Numbered from the stretch's first letter, positions 1-8,494 are shown. The stretch: DNA of 16,379 nucleotides from Candidatus Thorarchaeota archaeon (GCA_016840385.1 JAEOSL010000079.1:1-16379); one strand, 5' to 3'. Translations and numbers: made by a program. Notes: generated by a model from the letters alone, not told the origin.

Positions 1-261
1 CGAAGAGATGCACTCAATGAAGCTATCTCAAAATCAGACAACCTCTCCAGTGTTATTGCAGGTGGGGCTACTTACCAGTACATAGAAACTCCTTGGAACG
101 ACTGGAAGGTTTGTTCAGAACTTCTTGAAAAACACAACATCCTGATTTCTCCTGGAAGCGCTTGTGACCCTTTCATCGGGGACAAGTTTGTGCGCGTAGT
201 TTTCCTCAATACTATTGAGAATATTCAATTCATGGTTAGCAGTCTAGAAAACATCCTCTGA
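1..261 (+). CDS. PLP-dependent class I/II aminotransferase, C-terminal fragment (5' end outside window)
   Basis: Frame 1 is open from the first base to a TGA at 259-261 and encodes 86 residues, so the gene begins upstream of the window. The visible part has the small C-terminal domain pattern of fold-type-I aminotransferases. A GGATYQYIETP stretch is followed by a helix (WKVCSELLEKHN), then ILISPGSACDP and FVRVVFL. The Arg in FVRVVF sits where the family keeps the arginine that binds the substrate alpha-carboxylate. The PLP-binding lysine is in the missing part, so the substrate cannot be named. The family assignment is by pattern recognition only. About 150 nt with no other gene separates it from the next CDS. 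Confidence 0.72.
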   Translation, partial: RRDALNEAISKSDNLSSVIAGGATYQYIETPWNDWKVCSELLEKHNILISPGSACDPFIGDKFVRVVFLNTIENIQFMVSSLENIL

Positions 262-412
262 TACTTGCTCACGTTCCAGAAGGTAACCACCGATTGTACC
301 TCCAATCCAGTTTCGGTAGCTCCAGACTCAGTGAATTGGCGTAGAAATTAACATCTATATTCGAACGTATCTTGAAAAGAACAAGGAAAGATGGTGTGAG
401 TGTGGTAACGAA

Positions 413-1870
413 ATGAACTCTTCATGGACTTTGTTATGTCTGAGCCTAATTGCTTTCAGTTTCGTATTTATCCAACCGGTTCCCGTCCACAACAATTTTG
501 ACCAGAATGATTCAGTGCCAACTCTGACTCAACCAATGCTCCAAACGCCAGCTCAAGAGATTGGAGATAATAGATCATTCTGGGCACTAAACCTTGACAC
601 AATGGAGCGCTATGTTGTGGATGCTTATCTACTTGCGATTGGAAACCACTGCTACATCTACATAGAGGACCTGGTGATTTCCATCATTGGGGAGGAAGAG
701 GCAAATTCAAGGGCTGAGACTTACAGGGATGAGTTCGACGCGAACATTTATCCAAGAGTGATTGATCTGGCAGGAAACCCTGATGGCACACTAGGTGACA
801 TAGACGGAGACCCAAGGATATACATTCTGATAGCCGAGCATCGTATGGATTACTATCTTCAAACAAACGAGGGTGCAGGAGAATACTCGAACATGTGCGA
901 GATGGTATACATCTGTTACCGCTCGAGCAACCCAGTGAGAACTATTAACCATGAGTTCCACCACCTGGTCTGGTTCAACAACGAGTTTGACGAGGTCCAT
1001 TTCATTCTGGAGGGAGCAGCTGAGTATGCTGCCTACCACTCAGGCTACCTTCCAGCCAATAACTGGACTGTTCGGGTTCAAAACTTTCTTGATGACATTG
1101 ATGATTCACTCATCTATTTCGAGGTCGAGGCCCAAGACTATGGTGCCTGCTATCTCTTTGCATTCTACCTGGCGGAGCGATATGGTGTGCAGTTCCTACG
1201 AGACATGGTGCAACATGAAGATGATGGAGCCTTGGGGCTGGAGACCGCACTTGATGCAGCAGGCCATAACATCTCATTCAATGAACTATACCTGGACTGG
1301 ATGACCGCTCTGACCATTGATGAGCAGGGTTTCGCAGATGACCGGTATTGCCTCCAAGGCATGGACGCGACAATCCAAGATTACTCGACCATTGAGTCCC
1401 TTCCCTATCAGGATGAAAGTTTACCGCTGTATTGCTACGGTTCGAAGGTGTACAAGCTGACATCACCACCGGACAGCTTCAGTGTTGAGATGAGCCAGCC
1501 CGCTGATGGTGTTGCAGGCCTCTCAGTCGCGTATAGGGACCTAAGCGGCTGGCATGTTCAGCAGATGCAGGATGAGCGCCTGGCATTCATGAACGTAACA
1601 GGCGAGTCGATAGATACAGCATACGTGATCACAAGCTATCTGTTTTCCGAAACTCCAGCTGGAGATATTGACTTTGGGTCGGGTCCTCAGGAAACGGTTC
1701 AAGTGTTCATGTATGAAAGTAATGAAACTACAAGCACACCAACACCTACGATAATAAACAACGATCAAGCTTTGCTCATCATAGCTGGAGCAATACCCTT
1801 TACTGCCACATTCGTGTTAGTCCTCATACTCCAGAGAAGAAAGAAAGAGAGTGTCGAACTTATTTCCTAA
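413..1870 (+). CDS. Membrane-anchored extracellular zinc metallopeptidase (HExxH, M30/gluzincin-like)
   Basis: The 485-residue protein starts with a hydrophobic signal segment (about residues 5-21) and ends with a membrane helix (about 454-475) followed by a basic tail containing RRKK. The body should therefore lie outside the cell. The zinc site is visible: HEFHH at 180-184, then EGAAEYAAY from residue 200, where Glu200 is the probable third ligand and Glu181 the catalytic base. An upstream DGDPRIYILI stretch (131-140) resembles the N-terminal part of hyicolysin-type M30 peptidases. No pro-domain or cysteine-rich domain is evident. The ATG at 413 puts the signal peptide at the very N terminus; its ribosome site is weak. 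The alpha/beta hydrolase gene starts 3 nt after the stop, so the two are probably co-transcribed. A peptidase role is likely; the exact family is less certain. Confidence 0.8.
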   Translation: MNSSWTLLCLSLIAFSFVFIQPVPVHNNFDQNDSVPTLTQPMLQTPAQEIGDNRSFWALNLDTMERYVVDAYLLAIGNHCYIYIEDLVISIIGEEEANSRAETYRDEFDANIYPRVIDLAGNPDGTLGDIDGDPRIYILIAEHRMDYYLQTNEGAGEYSNMCEMVYICYRSSNPVRTINHEFHHLVWFNNEFDEVHFILEGAAEYAAYHSGYLPANNWTVRVQNFLDDIDDSLIYFEVEAQDYGACYLFAFYLAERYGVQFLRDMVQHEDDGALGLETALDAAGHNISFNELYLDWMTALTIDEQGFADDRYCLQGMDATIQDYSTIESLPYQDESLPLYCYGSKVYKLTSPPDSFSVEMSQPADGVAGLSVAYRDLSGWHVQQMQDERLAFMNVTGESIDTAYVITSYLFSETPAGDIDFGSGPQETVQVFMYESNETTSTPTPTIINNDQALLIIAGAIPFTATFVLVLILQRRKKESVELIS

Positions 1871-1873
1871 CAG

Positions 1874-2716
1874 ATGATTTTGAGCCTATTCTCTGCAAAT
1901 ATTGAAATAGAAGCTTCTAACCTGAGAAGCAGTATGGTAGGCATAAGAGTAATCCCCACTGAGTTTACTGTTGAAGGTGAAACCCTTCGCGGTCACTTTG
2001 TGTTTCTCCCTGGAGAGGGACCCTTCCCTGGAATTGTAAAGTATCATGGTCTCCCAGGTAGTCCGGAACAGATTAGCGGAGTTGCGACCAACCTTGCAAA
2101 GGCTGGATTTGCAGTTCTCACATTTGACTTCCGAGGATTCAGAGATAGTGAGGGTATGTTCACACTTAGTGGTCAGATTCAGGATGCAAAGGCTGCAATC
2201 AATCACTTGTTGGAGTCTGACCTGACATTGGATTCCTGGTCTGGAATTTACGCAGCTAGTTGGGGTGCAGCGGTTGCAGTGTGTACTCTGGCTGAAGATA
2301 AACGGACCAATGCGATATGTCTGAGAGCCCCTGTCTATGACACACTATGGTTTTCTGAATCACCGATGATTCGACCTGCTATTGAGTTCCTTGCTGAAAA
2401 TGACCCCTCACAGATACGGGGTATCGAGAATCCGCAGAATCAGGATGAGTACCTGCATCAAATGATTGAGGACTCCAAGGTTCACAATCCAATGAATGAG
2501 ATTTCTAAGATTTCCCCCCGTCCATTGATGATTATCCACGGCACAGATGATGTTGGTATACCTTTAGCTGGTGTGAAGCGACTTTACGAACTTGCTGGTG
2601 AACCGAAAAACTTGGTCGTTGTTGAGGGTGCGGACCATAATTTATCCGACCCACGTGCTTATGAAATCACAGTGGACACAATAGTTGAGTGGTTCACTAA
2701 GCAAAGGGCTCCATAA
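1874..2716 (+). CDS. Alpha/beta hydrolase (S33/dienelactone-hydrolase-like)
   Basis: The 280-residue protein has no signal peptide and is probably cytoplasmic. It shows the ordered marks of the alpha/beta-hydrolase fold: KYHG oxyanion region at 57-60, FDFRGFRDSEG at 84-94, nucleophile elbow AASWGA with Ser129, acidic residue in HGTDD (Asp225 or Asp226), and catalytic His255 in GADHNL. The elbow has Ala where G-x-S-x-G normally has its first Gly. The sequence does not say whether it is an esterase, a peptidase or another hydrolase. The ATG at 1874 lies 3 nt after the metallopeptidase stop. A second ATG at 1934 (residue 21), just before the first conserved strand and preceded by GAGAAG, could be the true start. 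Co-transcription with the peptidase suggests coupled expression, but different compartments argue against direct contact. Confidence 0.85.
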   Translation: MILSLFSANIEIEASNLRSSMVGIRVIPTEFTVEGETLRGHFVFLPGEGPFPGIVKYHGLPGSPEQISGVATNLAKAGFAVLTFDFRGFRDSEGMFTLSGQIQDAKAAINHLLESDLTLDSWSGIYAASWGAAVAVCTLAEDKRTNAICLRAPVYDTLWFSESPMIRPAIEFLAENDPSQIRGIENPQNQDEYLHQMIEDSKVHNPMNEISKISPRPLMIIHGTDDVGIPLAGVKRLYELAGEPKNLVVVEGADHNLSDPRAYEITVDTIVEWFTKQRAP

Positions 2717-2809
2717 TCCTCGCCGTATTCTACTGTGGTTTCAGAAAACAGAAATGTAGATACACTCTTCATGTTCGGTCAGGCCACTGGAAATTAAGAT
2801 TATTCTTAA

Positions 2810-2830
2810 CTAAATTATTGTATAATTTAG
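2810..2830. promoter_or_regulatory. 21-bp perfect palindrome in the promoter of the FG-GAP gene
   Basis: The arms CTAAATTAT and ATAATTTAG are perfectly complementary and separated by TGT. The site ends 11 bp before the ribosome-binding site of the gene at 2856 and overlaps the only AT-rich, TATA-like stretch upstream of it. A repressor bound here would be expected to block TBP or the polymerase. That role is inferred from position. Confidence 0.5.
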
Positions 2831-2841
2831 GATAGTCATTC

Positions 2842-2858
2842 AGGAGGAACAAGATGTG
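2842..2858 (+). promoter_or_regulatory. Strong ribosome-binding site choosing a GTG start next to an ATGTGA start-stop
   Basis: AGGAGGAAC (2842-2850) is the best Shine-Dalgarno sequence in the window. It is 8 nt from GTG at 2856, which opens the 688-residue frame. An ATG at 2854, 6 nt from the same site, is followed directly by TGA (ATGTGA), so initiation there would end at once. The GTG is therefore the productive start. Confidence 0.75.
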
Positions 2859-4922
2859 AAGAGGAATGCAATTTGTACAATACCAATCATCTTAGTATTA
2901 ATTCTTTCAATTGGAATTGTTGCTATATCGGCTGTGAAACCAATAAAGACGGTACTAGATGTAACAATGACAAGCCCCAATGATGGAGTTGTAGTAGAGA
3001 ATGGTGGAACCATTGAAGTGACCGGGATTGTTGTTTCTTTGAAAGGTGATGCTGGTCAAGTGAACACATATGTCCAATATGCAATAGGAGCAGGATCTAC
3101 TGACTTCAGTAATATTGGGAGCTCTGATACAAGTGTGCTGCATATCGTCAATGGACCACAACCCCAAACACAATCACTGCTTAAAGATGAGTCGTACGGG
3201 ATTAGCTGGATACTGGCTGGCCCAGCTGGAACATACGAGATACGAATCTACAGCGAGGGTGAACTCGCAAGGTCTGGGGAATCTGTATCAGTAACTGTGA
3301 AGATTTCGGCACCTCCTCCGCCACCAGGAGTTGAGGTCGTTTTCTCAGAAGGGCAAGATCCATCAGTTGGTTATGGAGTTGCGATTGGAACATACGAGAA
3401 TACATACATCGCAGATGGAGTCTATGAAACACTCAGTGAGGAGAAGAATGCACACGGGACAAAGAAACCTGTGGATGACACAACAGAGCTTGGTTGGATC
3501 TTCACATTCGAGCTCCCGACACCACGGACTGTGACCACGTTCTACTTCTATGGTTATGCAGCATTTCAGGAGGATGACGGTGACACTGCCTTCTATGTGC
3601 AGGAGGAGTCAGGTACCGTTTGGAGTACAATATTCGAGGTTCAAAACACAGGTGGAAGCAAGATATTCTCCGCCAATCTTACAGACCAAACCAGTTCGGT
3701 AGTGAGGTTGCGATTTATTGATAACGACCGAACGATACGTGAGAAGAAGATATCTTCCTTGTACATAGACCAAGCCTTCATTGGTTTGGAGGACTATGAA
3801 CCACCAATGAGTGGGATGGAGATTCTCACAGCACCATATACATGCCACAGGTTCCAAGCTTGGGAGAATTACGGATCGGCCTGGTACAATGACGCTGACA
3901 TCCCGATAACGTCAGGTGCTGTTATGGACATCGAGATTTTTGACATGGATTTGGATGGTCGGAATGAAGTCGTGGTTGCAGAAACTATCGTTGAAGGGAC
4001 TGAAACCGGAATTGTTGAGATTTTCGACTTTGATTATGGCACATCACCAGTAGACACACTATATCTTCCGGAAGGGTTAACCGGCGCTGTAGTTTGCATC
4101 GCTGTTGGTAATTTTGATGCTGACTCAGATATTGAGATAGCTGGTATAGCCTCGTTGGGTGGGGCTGTAATCTGGGATAAAGTGGATGGTGAATACCAGG
4201 TAGCTCTCTTGATACTTGAACGACACTTTATCGACCTAGTAACTGCAGGCAATCTGGATGATGATGCCGAGCTAGAGATTGTGTTTGGTTTTGGATGGGA
4301 TCCGGTACATTGTGATGTAGTTCTGTACGACTATGACCTAGGTTTGGACACTTGGGTGAATACGGCGAACTACTCTAACTTCACTCCAGATAGTTGGTTC
4401 TATCATATGGAAATCAACGATGTCGATGAAAATGGCATTGGAGAAATTTACCTCGTATACAAAGATGATCCATTCAAGATTCTGACCTATACGGATGGTG
4501 AACTAGTCGATTTCTGGACTGTACCAGATGTTGTAGCTGGAACAGATGTCGGAAATGTCGGTTTCAGTTTTGCCACTGGTGATGTGACCAACGATGGAAA
4601 AATGGATCTTGTCATCTACTCACCGGAATGGGATGGATTGGTAACTGGTTTCCGGGTCTATGAGTTCGATGAACAGCTAGGATTTGTCAATACCTATAAT
4701 TTTGATAATCCTGGTATGATGAATATCTTTGGAGACCAGATGGTCATTGGAGATATTGATGGAGATTCCATGAACGAGCTAGTTGTTTGCGGTGGGCCCG
4801 GTGGTATCTACTCAGAAGGAATGATGTATATTTTCAGATACAACACTCTAATCTTTTCTGCTGAATTGAATGCTAACGAGTCCAATTGCATTGCGATTGG
4901 CGATTATGATAACGACGCATAA
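2856..4922 (+). CDS. Exported FG-GAP/VCBS beta-propeller protein with N-terminal Ig-like region
   Basis: The 688-residue protein has a signal peptide (hydrophobic core about residues 8-26). Next comes an Ig/CARDB-like strand-rich region (about 33-150), a linker with a PPPPP run (about 152-157), and a second beta-rich, discoidin-like region (to about 315). The rest is a propeller with calcium-loop motifs of FG-GAP type at about 363 (DMDLDGRNE), 419 (NFDADSD), 466 (NLDDDAE), 522 (DVDENGI), 576 (DVTNDGKMD), 633 (DIDGDSMNE) and 682 (GDYDNDA). Such proteins usually mediate adhesion or carbohydrate binding at the surface. The protein stops inside the seventh motif, without the following strands and without the C-terminal membrane anchor of its exported neighbours. 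It may be truncated, or simply secreted. The GTG start is fixed by a strong ribosome-binding site. Confidence 0.82.
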   Translation: MKRNAICTIPIILVLILSIGIVAISAVKPIKTVLDVTMTSPNDGVVVENGGTIEVTGIVVSLKGDAGQVNTYVQYAIGAGSTDFSNIGSSDTSVLHIVNGPQPQTQSLLKDESYGISWILAGPAGTYEIRIYSEGELARSGESVSVTVKISAPPPPPGVEVVFSEGQDPSVGYGVAIGTYENTYIADGVYETLSEEKNAHGTKKPVDDTTELGWIFTFELPTPRTVTTFYFYGYAAFQEDDGDTAFYVQEESGTVWSTIFEVQNTGGSKIFSANLTDQTSSVVRLRFIDNDRTIREKKISSLYIDQAFIGLEDYEPPMSGMEILTAPYTCHRFQAWENYGSAWYNDADIPITSGAVMDIEIFDMDLDGRNEVVVAETIVEGTETGIVEIFDFDYGTSPVDTLYLPEGLTGAVVCIAVGNFDADSDIEIAGIASLGGAVIWDKVDGEYQVALLILERHFIDLVTAGNLDDDAELEIVFGFGWDPVHCDVVLYDYDLGLDTWVNTANYSNFTPDSWFYHMEINDVDENGIGEIYLVYKDDPFKILTYTDGELVDFWTVPDVVAGTDVGNVGFSFATGDVTNDGKMDLVIYSPEWDGLVTGFRVYEFDEQLGFVNTYNFDNPGMMNIFGDQMVIGDIDGDSMNELVVCGGPGGIYSEGMMYIFRYNTLIFSAELNANESNCIAIGDYDNDA

Positions 4923-4939
4923 CCTAGAGAACTAAGGTA

Positions 4940-4970
4940 GGAAGGCGGTTAATCCACCTTCCCCTTTTTT
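4940..4970 (+). terminator. Hairpin plus T-tract terminator after the FG-GAP gene
   Basis: A stem formed by 4940-4948 and 4954-4962 (GGAAGG and CCTTCC arms, one C-A mismatch, then GG/CC) closes a 5-nt TTAAT loop. It is followed by CC and six Ts, and lies 18 nt after the stop codon. T-tracts terminate archaeal RNA polymerase with or without a hairpin, so this is a credible terminator. It also helps insulate the convergent gene downstream. Confidence 0.7.
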
Positions 4971-5088
4971 CCTCAACGAAGCCTATGAGAATGTTGGATA
5001 GTTTCCGTCTTGAACTTTATAATCTTTCAAATGAATGATTATACAGGTTATTCACGAGATAAGCATACCATTGTTGGTATATAATGGA

Positions 5089-5109
5089 CTATGGGAAAAA
5101 GGCCCATAG
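5089..5109. other. Perfect 7-bp hairpin between convergent genes
   Basis: CTATGGG and CCCATAG enclose a 7-nt loop 10 bp beyond the stop codon of the minus-strand DUF362 gene. On the minus strand the loop carries a run of five Ts and no T-tract follows the stem. It may help end or stabilise that transcript, but it is not a standard terminator. A second small inverted repeat (ATACCA-TTGT-TGGTAT) lies at 5065-5080. Confidence 0.35.
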
Positions 5110-5119
5110 ATTACAATCC

Positions 5120-6802
5120 TCATGATGTACGCCGCTTCACGATCACAATTGCTACAACTGCAAGGGTCAAGACTGCTATTCCAACACCAATAGGGACTAA
5201 ATCTATTGGAGTACCATCAACCGCTATTGTGGGTGTGATTGGTCCTGCATTAGTCATTTGAACCACAAACACATTCATTTCTTCCTCATCCATTGTCACT
5301 TGGTAACCTGCATCCTTCATTTCATTCATGGATCTTTCCAAATAATTATGGAATGACTCCTCTTGTTGTACAGTTGGATAGTAGACATGCGTACTAATTG
5401 GTTCATAGTCTGGATCCAAAGATGAATAGTTTTCATGTTCAAGATATTGAGCTGTGGGCACGAGTACATGCTTTGCTGACCAGTAGTCCAGAGCTACTGG
5501 ATCTACACTTGCTCCAATTATATCTGTGGCACTTGCTGTACTGTAAGTCGACCATGGTCCTCGATCGAAAGAACTCTCTATTGGGTTTGCATTCACCCAT
5601 ATCATATCAAGTATGTTGAGGATTGGTACTCTGGTTTCAACCATCAATGTCCCCATTCCACCATTCCTAACTGAGAAATGCTCGTGAGGAATTTGTGGAT
5701 CTATATCATTCACAATGTATCCCTGTGGAACTCCCATGTAATGTTTGACAGAGGCAGTTACTCCAAGCAGGTCGTGACTCTTCAAAACAGGCATATTGAT
5801 TACTTTCAATCTGTCGGAATCAAATCCGGTTCCATTAATCCAGACTCCTTGCTTGAAACTGATGTAAGCTCCAGTTGCTGGACTCGTGAATTTTGGATAG
5901 GAACAATACAACTCTGTTTCTTCCTGCCAAGTTGAACTCCTAACATAACCATCAGCAAAATCACCATCATCATAATCATCTACAGTGTCATAGTGAAGAT
6001 CGTCCCAGAGAAATGTACTTACATTCCAACTTGTGGCAAAAAGGTCCGCAACTTCCTGAGCAGACTGATTATGATAATAGGAATTTGAGTTCAGTCTATC
6101 TAGATCTCCTAATCCCTGTCCATTATCTGCAATTACTACTTCTCCTGTGAATCCATCTGGGTGATTGTGTATCGCATTGATTACACTCTTGATGAGGTCT
6201 GTATTCGTACCTCCTCTACGAGGCCATTGCCCATTCATCTTAATTATTACTACATCTTCACTCCCGATAAGACCATCATACGCACTTGTTGTGTTGTAGA
6301 AGTGAAGTCCTTGGGATGACATCAAGTCAATAAGTGCGTTCACTGACGAATTCATATCTCCTGCAGGCCCAGTTACATTCTGGACATAGAAGAGGTCAGA
6401 ACTGGTTTCAGAGATAGTGGCTGTCTGTGGTGTTAGAACAATAGGCACTCGCTCCATATCTGAGTCTACTTGAAGGGGTTCAAATTCAAAGTAGATAGGA
6501 CCCGTAGCTATGAGTAGTCCACCCACAGAGAGAATCGTCAGAATCAAAACAGGTTTCAATGACTTGATAACAATTTGTAGACTCGCTAGACTTGGTAGTG
6601 AAACAAAAGCTATACTCTTGAAGAGCGATACATTGGCTATTGCTGCTTGTTGACAGGGATACATGATACGTGAAGGCTTGGTTCCTGTTCTAATAGCAAA
6701 CCATATTGTGCTTGCAATCGCAACAATTGCCAGAGTCACAAATCTGCGTTTCTTCTTCTCTCGCCCTTGGTGTGGACAATGTTTTGTTGCTTTCTCACTC
6801 AC
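5120..6802 (-). CDS. DUF362 domain membrane protein
   Basis: The 560-residue protein starts at a GTG (6802-6800) with GGAG upstream. The N-terminal third has three hydrophobic segments (about 20-36, 62-78 and 84-104). A conserved-looking KPSRIMYPCQQAA stretch lies at 42-54 between the first two. Residues 110-525 form a large, presumably external, DUF362-type domain: VVIIKMNGQWPRRGGTN at 184-200 with a VVIADNGQG block at 222-230, then VINMPVLKSHDLLGV at 334-348 and a late VDPVALDYW block. A final membrane helix (about 532-553) ends in KRRTS. The biochemical role of DUF362 is not established. The family sometimes accompanies 4Fe-4S domains, but no ferredoxin-type cysteine cluster is present here. 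The Kelch gene lies 93 bp upstream on the same strand. Confidence 0.82.
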   Translation of the reverse strand: MSEKATKHCPHQGREKKKRRFVTLAIVAIASTIWFAIRTGTKPSRIMYPCQQAAIANVSLFKSIAFVSLPSLASLQIVIKSLKPVLILTILSVGGLLIATGPIYFEFEPLQVDSDMERVPIVLTPQTATISETSSDLFYVQNVTGPAGDMNSSVNALIDLMSSQGLHFYNTTSAYDGLIGSEDVVIIKMNGQWPRRGGTNTDLIKSVINAIHNHPDGFTGEVVIADNGQGLGDLDRLNSNSYYHNQSAQEVADLFATSWNVSTFLWDDLHYDTVDDYDDGDFADGYVRSSTWQEETELYCSYPKFTSPATGAYISFKQGVWINGTGFDSDRLKVINMPVLKSHDLLGVTASVKHYMGVPQGYIVNDIDPQIPHEHFSVRNGGMGTLMVETRVPILNILDMIWVNANPIESSFDRGPWSTYSTASATDIIGASVDPVALDYWSAKHVLVPTAQYLEHENYSSLDPDYEPISTHVYYPTVQQEESFHNYLERSMNEMKDAGYQVTMDEEEMNVFVVQMTNAGPITPTIAVDGTPIDLVPIGVGIAVLTLAVVAIVIVKRRTS

Positions 6803-6821
6803 TCTGAATCTTCTCCACAGA

Positions 6822-6838
6822 AGTTACACATTGTAACT
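6822..6838. promoter_or_regulatory. 17-bp perfect palindrome upstream of the DUF362 gene
   Basis: The arms AGTTACA and TGTAACT are separated by CAT. The site lies 20-36 bp before the GTG start of the DUF362 gene, in the 93-bp gap after the Kelch gene. It fits an operator for the downstream gene, or an mRNA hairpin at a processing point between the two cistrons. The sequence alone does not decide. Confidence 0.4.
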
Positions 6839-6895
6839 GTGAGATATTACTCTTTGTAAGCCAGTAATCGTTCTAACAAATCAATGAATACATCT

Positions 6896-8056
6896 TCACA
6901 TTCTCTTTCTTACTACCAAAAGCACTACAACAGCTACAAGCGGTATCGTGATACCAATTGCAATAATCTCCAAAGGAATTGTCCCTGCTGTTGTTTCACT
7001 TGTTGTTGTTTCACTTGATGTTGTAGTAGACGTCGAACTTGTTACTGAACTCATGTTAGTCCATGTGTTTGTGTCATATGTATAGGCCCATGTATCCCCT
7101 AATGGAATATAATCTGCACCTCCTCCTCCAAATAGAATTGAAACATTGTTCTTAGAATCAAAAGTAAAAGCTCCTGTAATTCGGCCCGGTGGTGCATCAT
7201 CCGGATATAGTCTAACCCATGAGTTTTGTTGAGCATCATAGATCCAAGTATGATTCACTGGGTCTTGTCCGACCTGCCCTCCAAATAGAACACACTTCTG
7301 GATTGACGAGTCAAAGACCATTGATGGCCATTTCAAACCAAAACGAGCACCAGTTGTTGTCTGTTCATCCCAAGTATTTGTAGATACATCATACCACCAG
7401 GTATCTTCAAGATGTCCCTGTGGAGAATTACCGCAGGTCATCACAACTTTCTGAACTGTTTCGTCATAAGCCATCACAAGCCCATAGCGTTCAAGTGGAG
7501 GGTCTACTGGATAGACCTCAAACCATTCTCGAGTAGTACAATTGAAGATCCATGTGTCATCACTTTCCCTATCATCTCCACCAAATCCACCAAAGAGAAC
7601 AACCACATTCTCATCTGAATCGTATGCCATTCCATGACTGAAATGATTTCCAGGATTTACTGATGTAACAACATGTGACCACGTTTGAGTTGCACAGGAG
7701 AATGACCAAGTATCTGTTCCACTACCATAGAAGATGATCTCATTTGTTGCATCACAATAGACCAAATAATGACCTGCTCTCGCAGAAGGATGTGGTGATA
7801 ATGTCAATTCTGTCCATTCATTTTCTTCGTACGAATAGATCCATGTATCAGATAGTTCGTGATAACCTCCATCACTTGTCGAACCACCGAACATAACCGC
7901 AACCTCATTATGAGGATCATATGCCATTGCATGGCTCATTCTAATCTCTGGAGTACTTCCAGTTTGAGCTACAGCAAGGCTATCTTGAGCCACTGCAGCA
8001 CTTGGTAAAATTATACCAAGAATTATGATGACCCCTAAAAGAATTCTAAATCTCAC
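6896..8056 (-). CDS. Exported, membrane-anchored Kelch-repeat beta-propeller protein
   Basis: The 386-residue protein has a signal peptide (about residues 1-23, ending near AVAQ). Six Kelch-type repeats follow, each ending in a DTW-x-Y/F-(x)n-W strand pair. They are centred at about 70-81, 115-126, 167-178, 218-229, 269-280 and 321-332, and each is preceded by a hydrophobic strand, most with a GG turn (for example MFGGST, VVLFGG). A Ser/Thr-rich stalk (about 336-359) leads to a membrane helix (about 360-382) and an RKRM tail. The fold suits a surface-displayed binding module. Enzymatic activity, as in galactose oxidase, cannot be inferred because no catalytic residues are recognisable. The start is GTG at 8056-8054; its ribosome site is weak. 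Confidence 0.85.
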   Translation of the reverse strand: MRFRILLGVIIILGIILPSAAVAQDSLAVAQTGSTPEIRMSHAMAYDPHNEVAVMFGGSTSDGGYHELSDTWIYSYEENEWTELTLSPHPSARAGHYLVYCDATNEIIFYGSGTDTWSFSCATQTWSHVVTSVNPGNHFSHGMAYDSDENVVVLFGGFGGDDRESDDTWIFNCTTREWFEVYPVDPPLERYGLVMAYDETVQKVVMTCGNSPQGHLEDTWWYDVSTNTWDEQTTTGARFGLKWPSMVFDSSIQKCVLFGGQVGQDPVNHTWIYDAQQNSWVRLYPDDAPPGRITGAFTFDSKNNVSILFGGGGADYIPLGDTWAYTYDTNTWTNMSSVTSSTSTTTSSETTTSETTAGTIPLEIIAIGITIPLVAVVVLLVVRKRM

Positions 8057-8275
8057 TTAGCAACCACTCCATATTCTCAGGAAACCGACTCATTCTACAA
8101 TATAGACTTACATTATCCAGCAATAGACCATCTTCAAGGTGAAACAATTACTCTATTCTCGGCAATTACACTAATTCTAGCATTTGATGTATAACATTGA
8201 ATAATAACTAAACTTTTGTACAAAGAAGTGCAAGTATACACGGCAGGGTAATCTAAGAAGGATGCATTACTCCGT

Positions 8276-8494
8276 ATGATCGCTATTATACTGATCAAGA
8301 CTGAAGCAGGGCAGGCGTTCTCGGCTTGTACCGAGATAGGAAAAATCACTGGTGTGGAAAGTGCTCATGTAGTGACTGGACCATATGATCTGGTTGCTGT
8401 AATTAATTCAAACACTAATCTTCGAAGTCTCGTTGCAGCAATCCATGATACAAGGGGTGTCCAACGAACACAAACTTGCATTGCTGTATCTTGA
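8276..8494 (+). CDS. Stand-alone Lrp/AsnC ligand-binding (RAM) domain protein
   Basis: The 72-residue protein corresponds to the AsnC_trans_reg/RAM fold on its own. It shows the beta-alpha-beta start MIAIILIKTEAGQA, then VVTGPYDLVAVI (about 32-43), with the Gly/Tyr-Asp pattern at the effector-binding edge, and a closing beta-alpha-beta. The helix-turn-helix half of Lrp is absent. Such single-domain proteins typically form oligomeric rings, bind amino acids and may modulate partner Lrp regulators. Its DNA-binding partner is not in the window. The ATG at 8276 follows AAGAAGGA (8255-8262) at a long spacing. The ATG at 8263 runs into a stop and is excluded. A TTTGTACAAA palindrome lies at 8215-8224 in the divergent promoter region shared with the Kelch gene. 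Confidence 0.85.
   Translation: MIAIILIKTEAGQAFSACTEIGKITGVESAHVVTGPYDLVAVINSNTNLRSLVAAIHDTRGVQRTQTCIAVS

Noticed and set aside
2729..2760. Terminator hairpin after the alpha/beta hydrolase
   Set aside because: TCTAC/GTAGA arms with a small inner TTTC/GAAA stem can be drawn, but the structure is loose and no T-tract follows.
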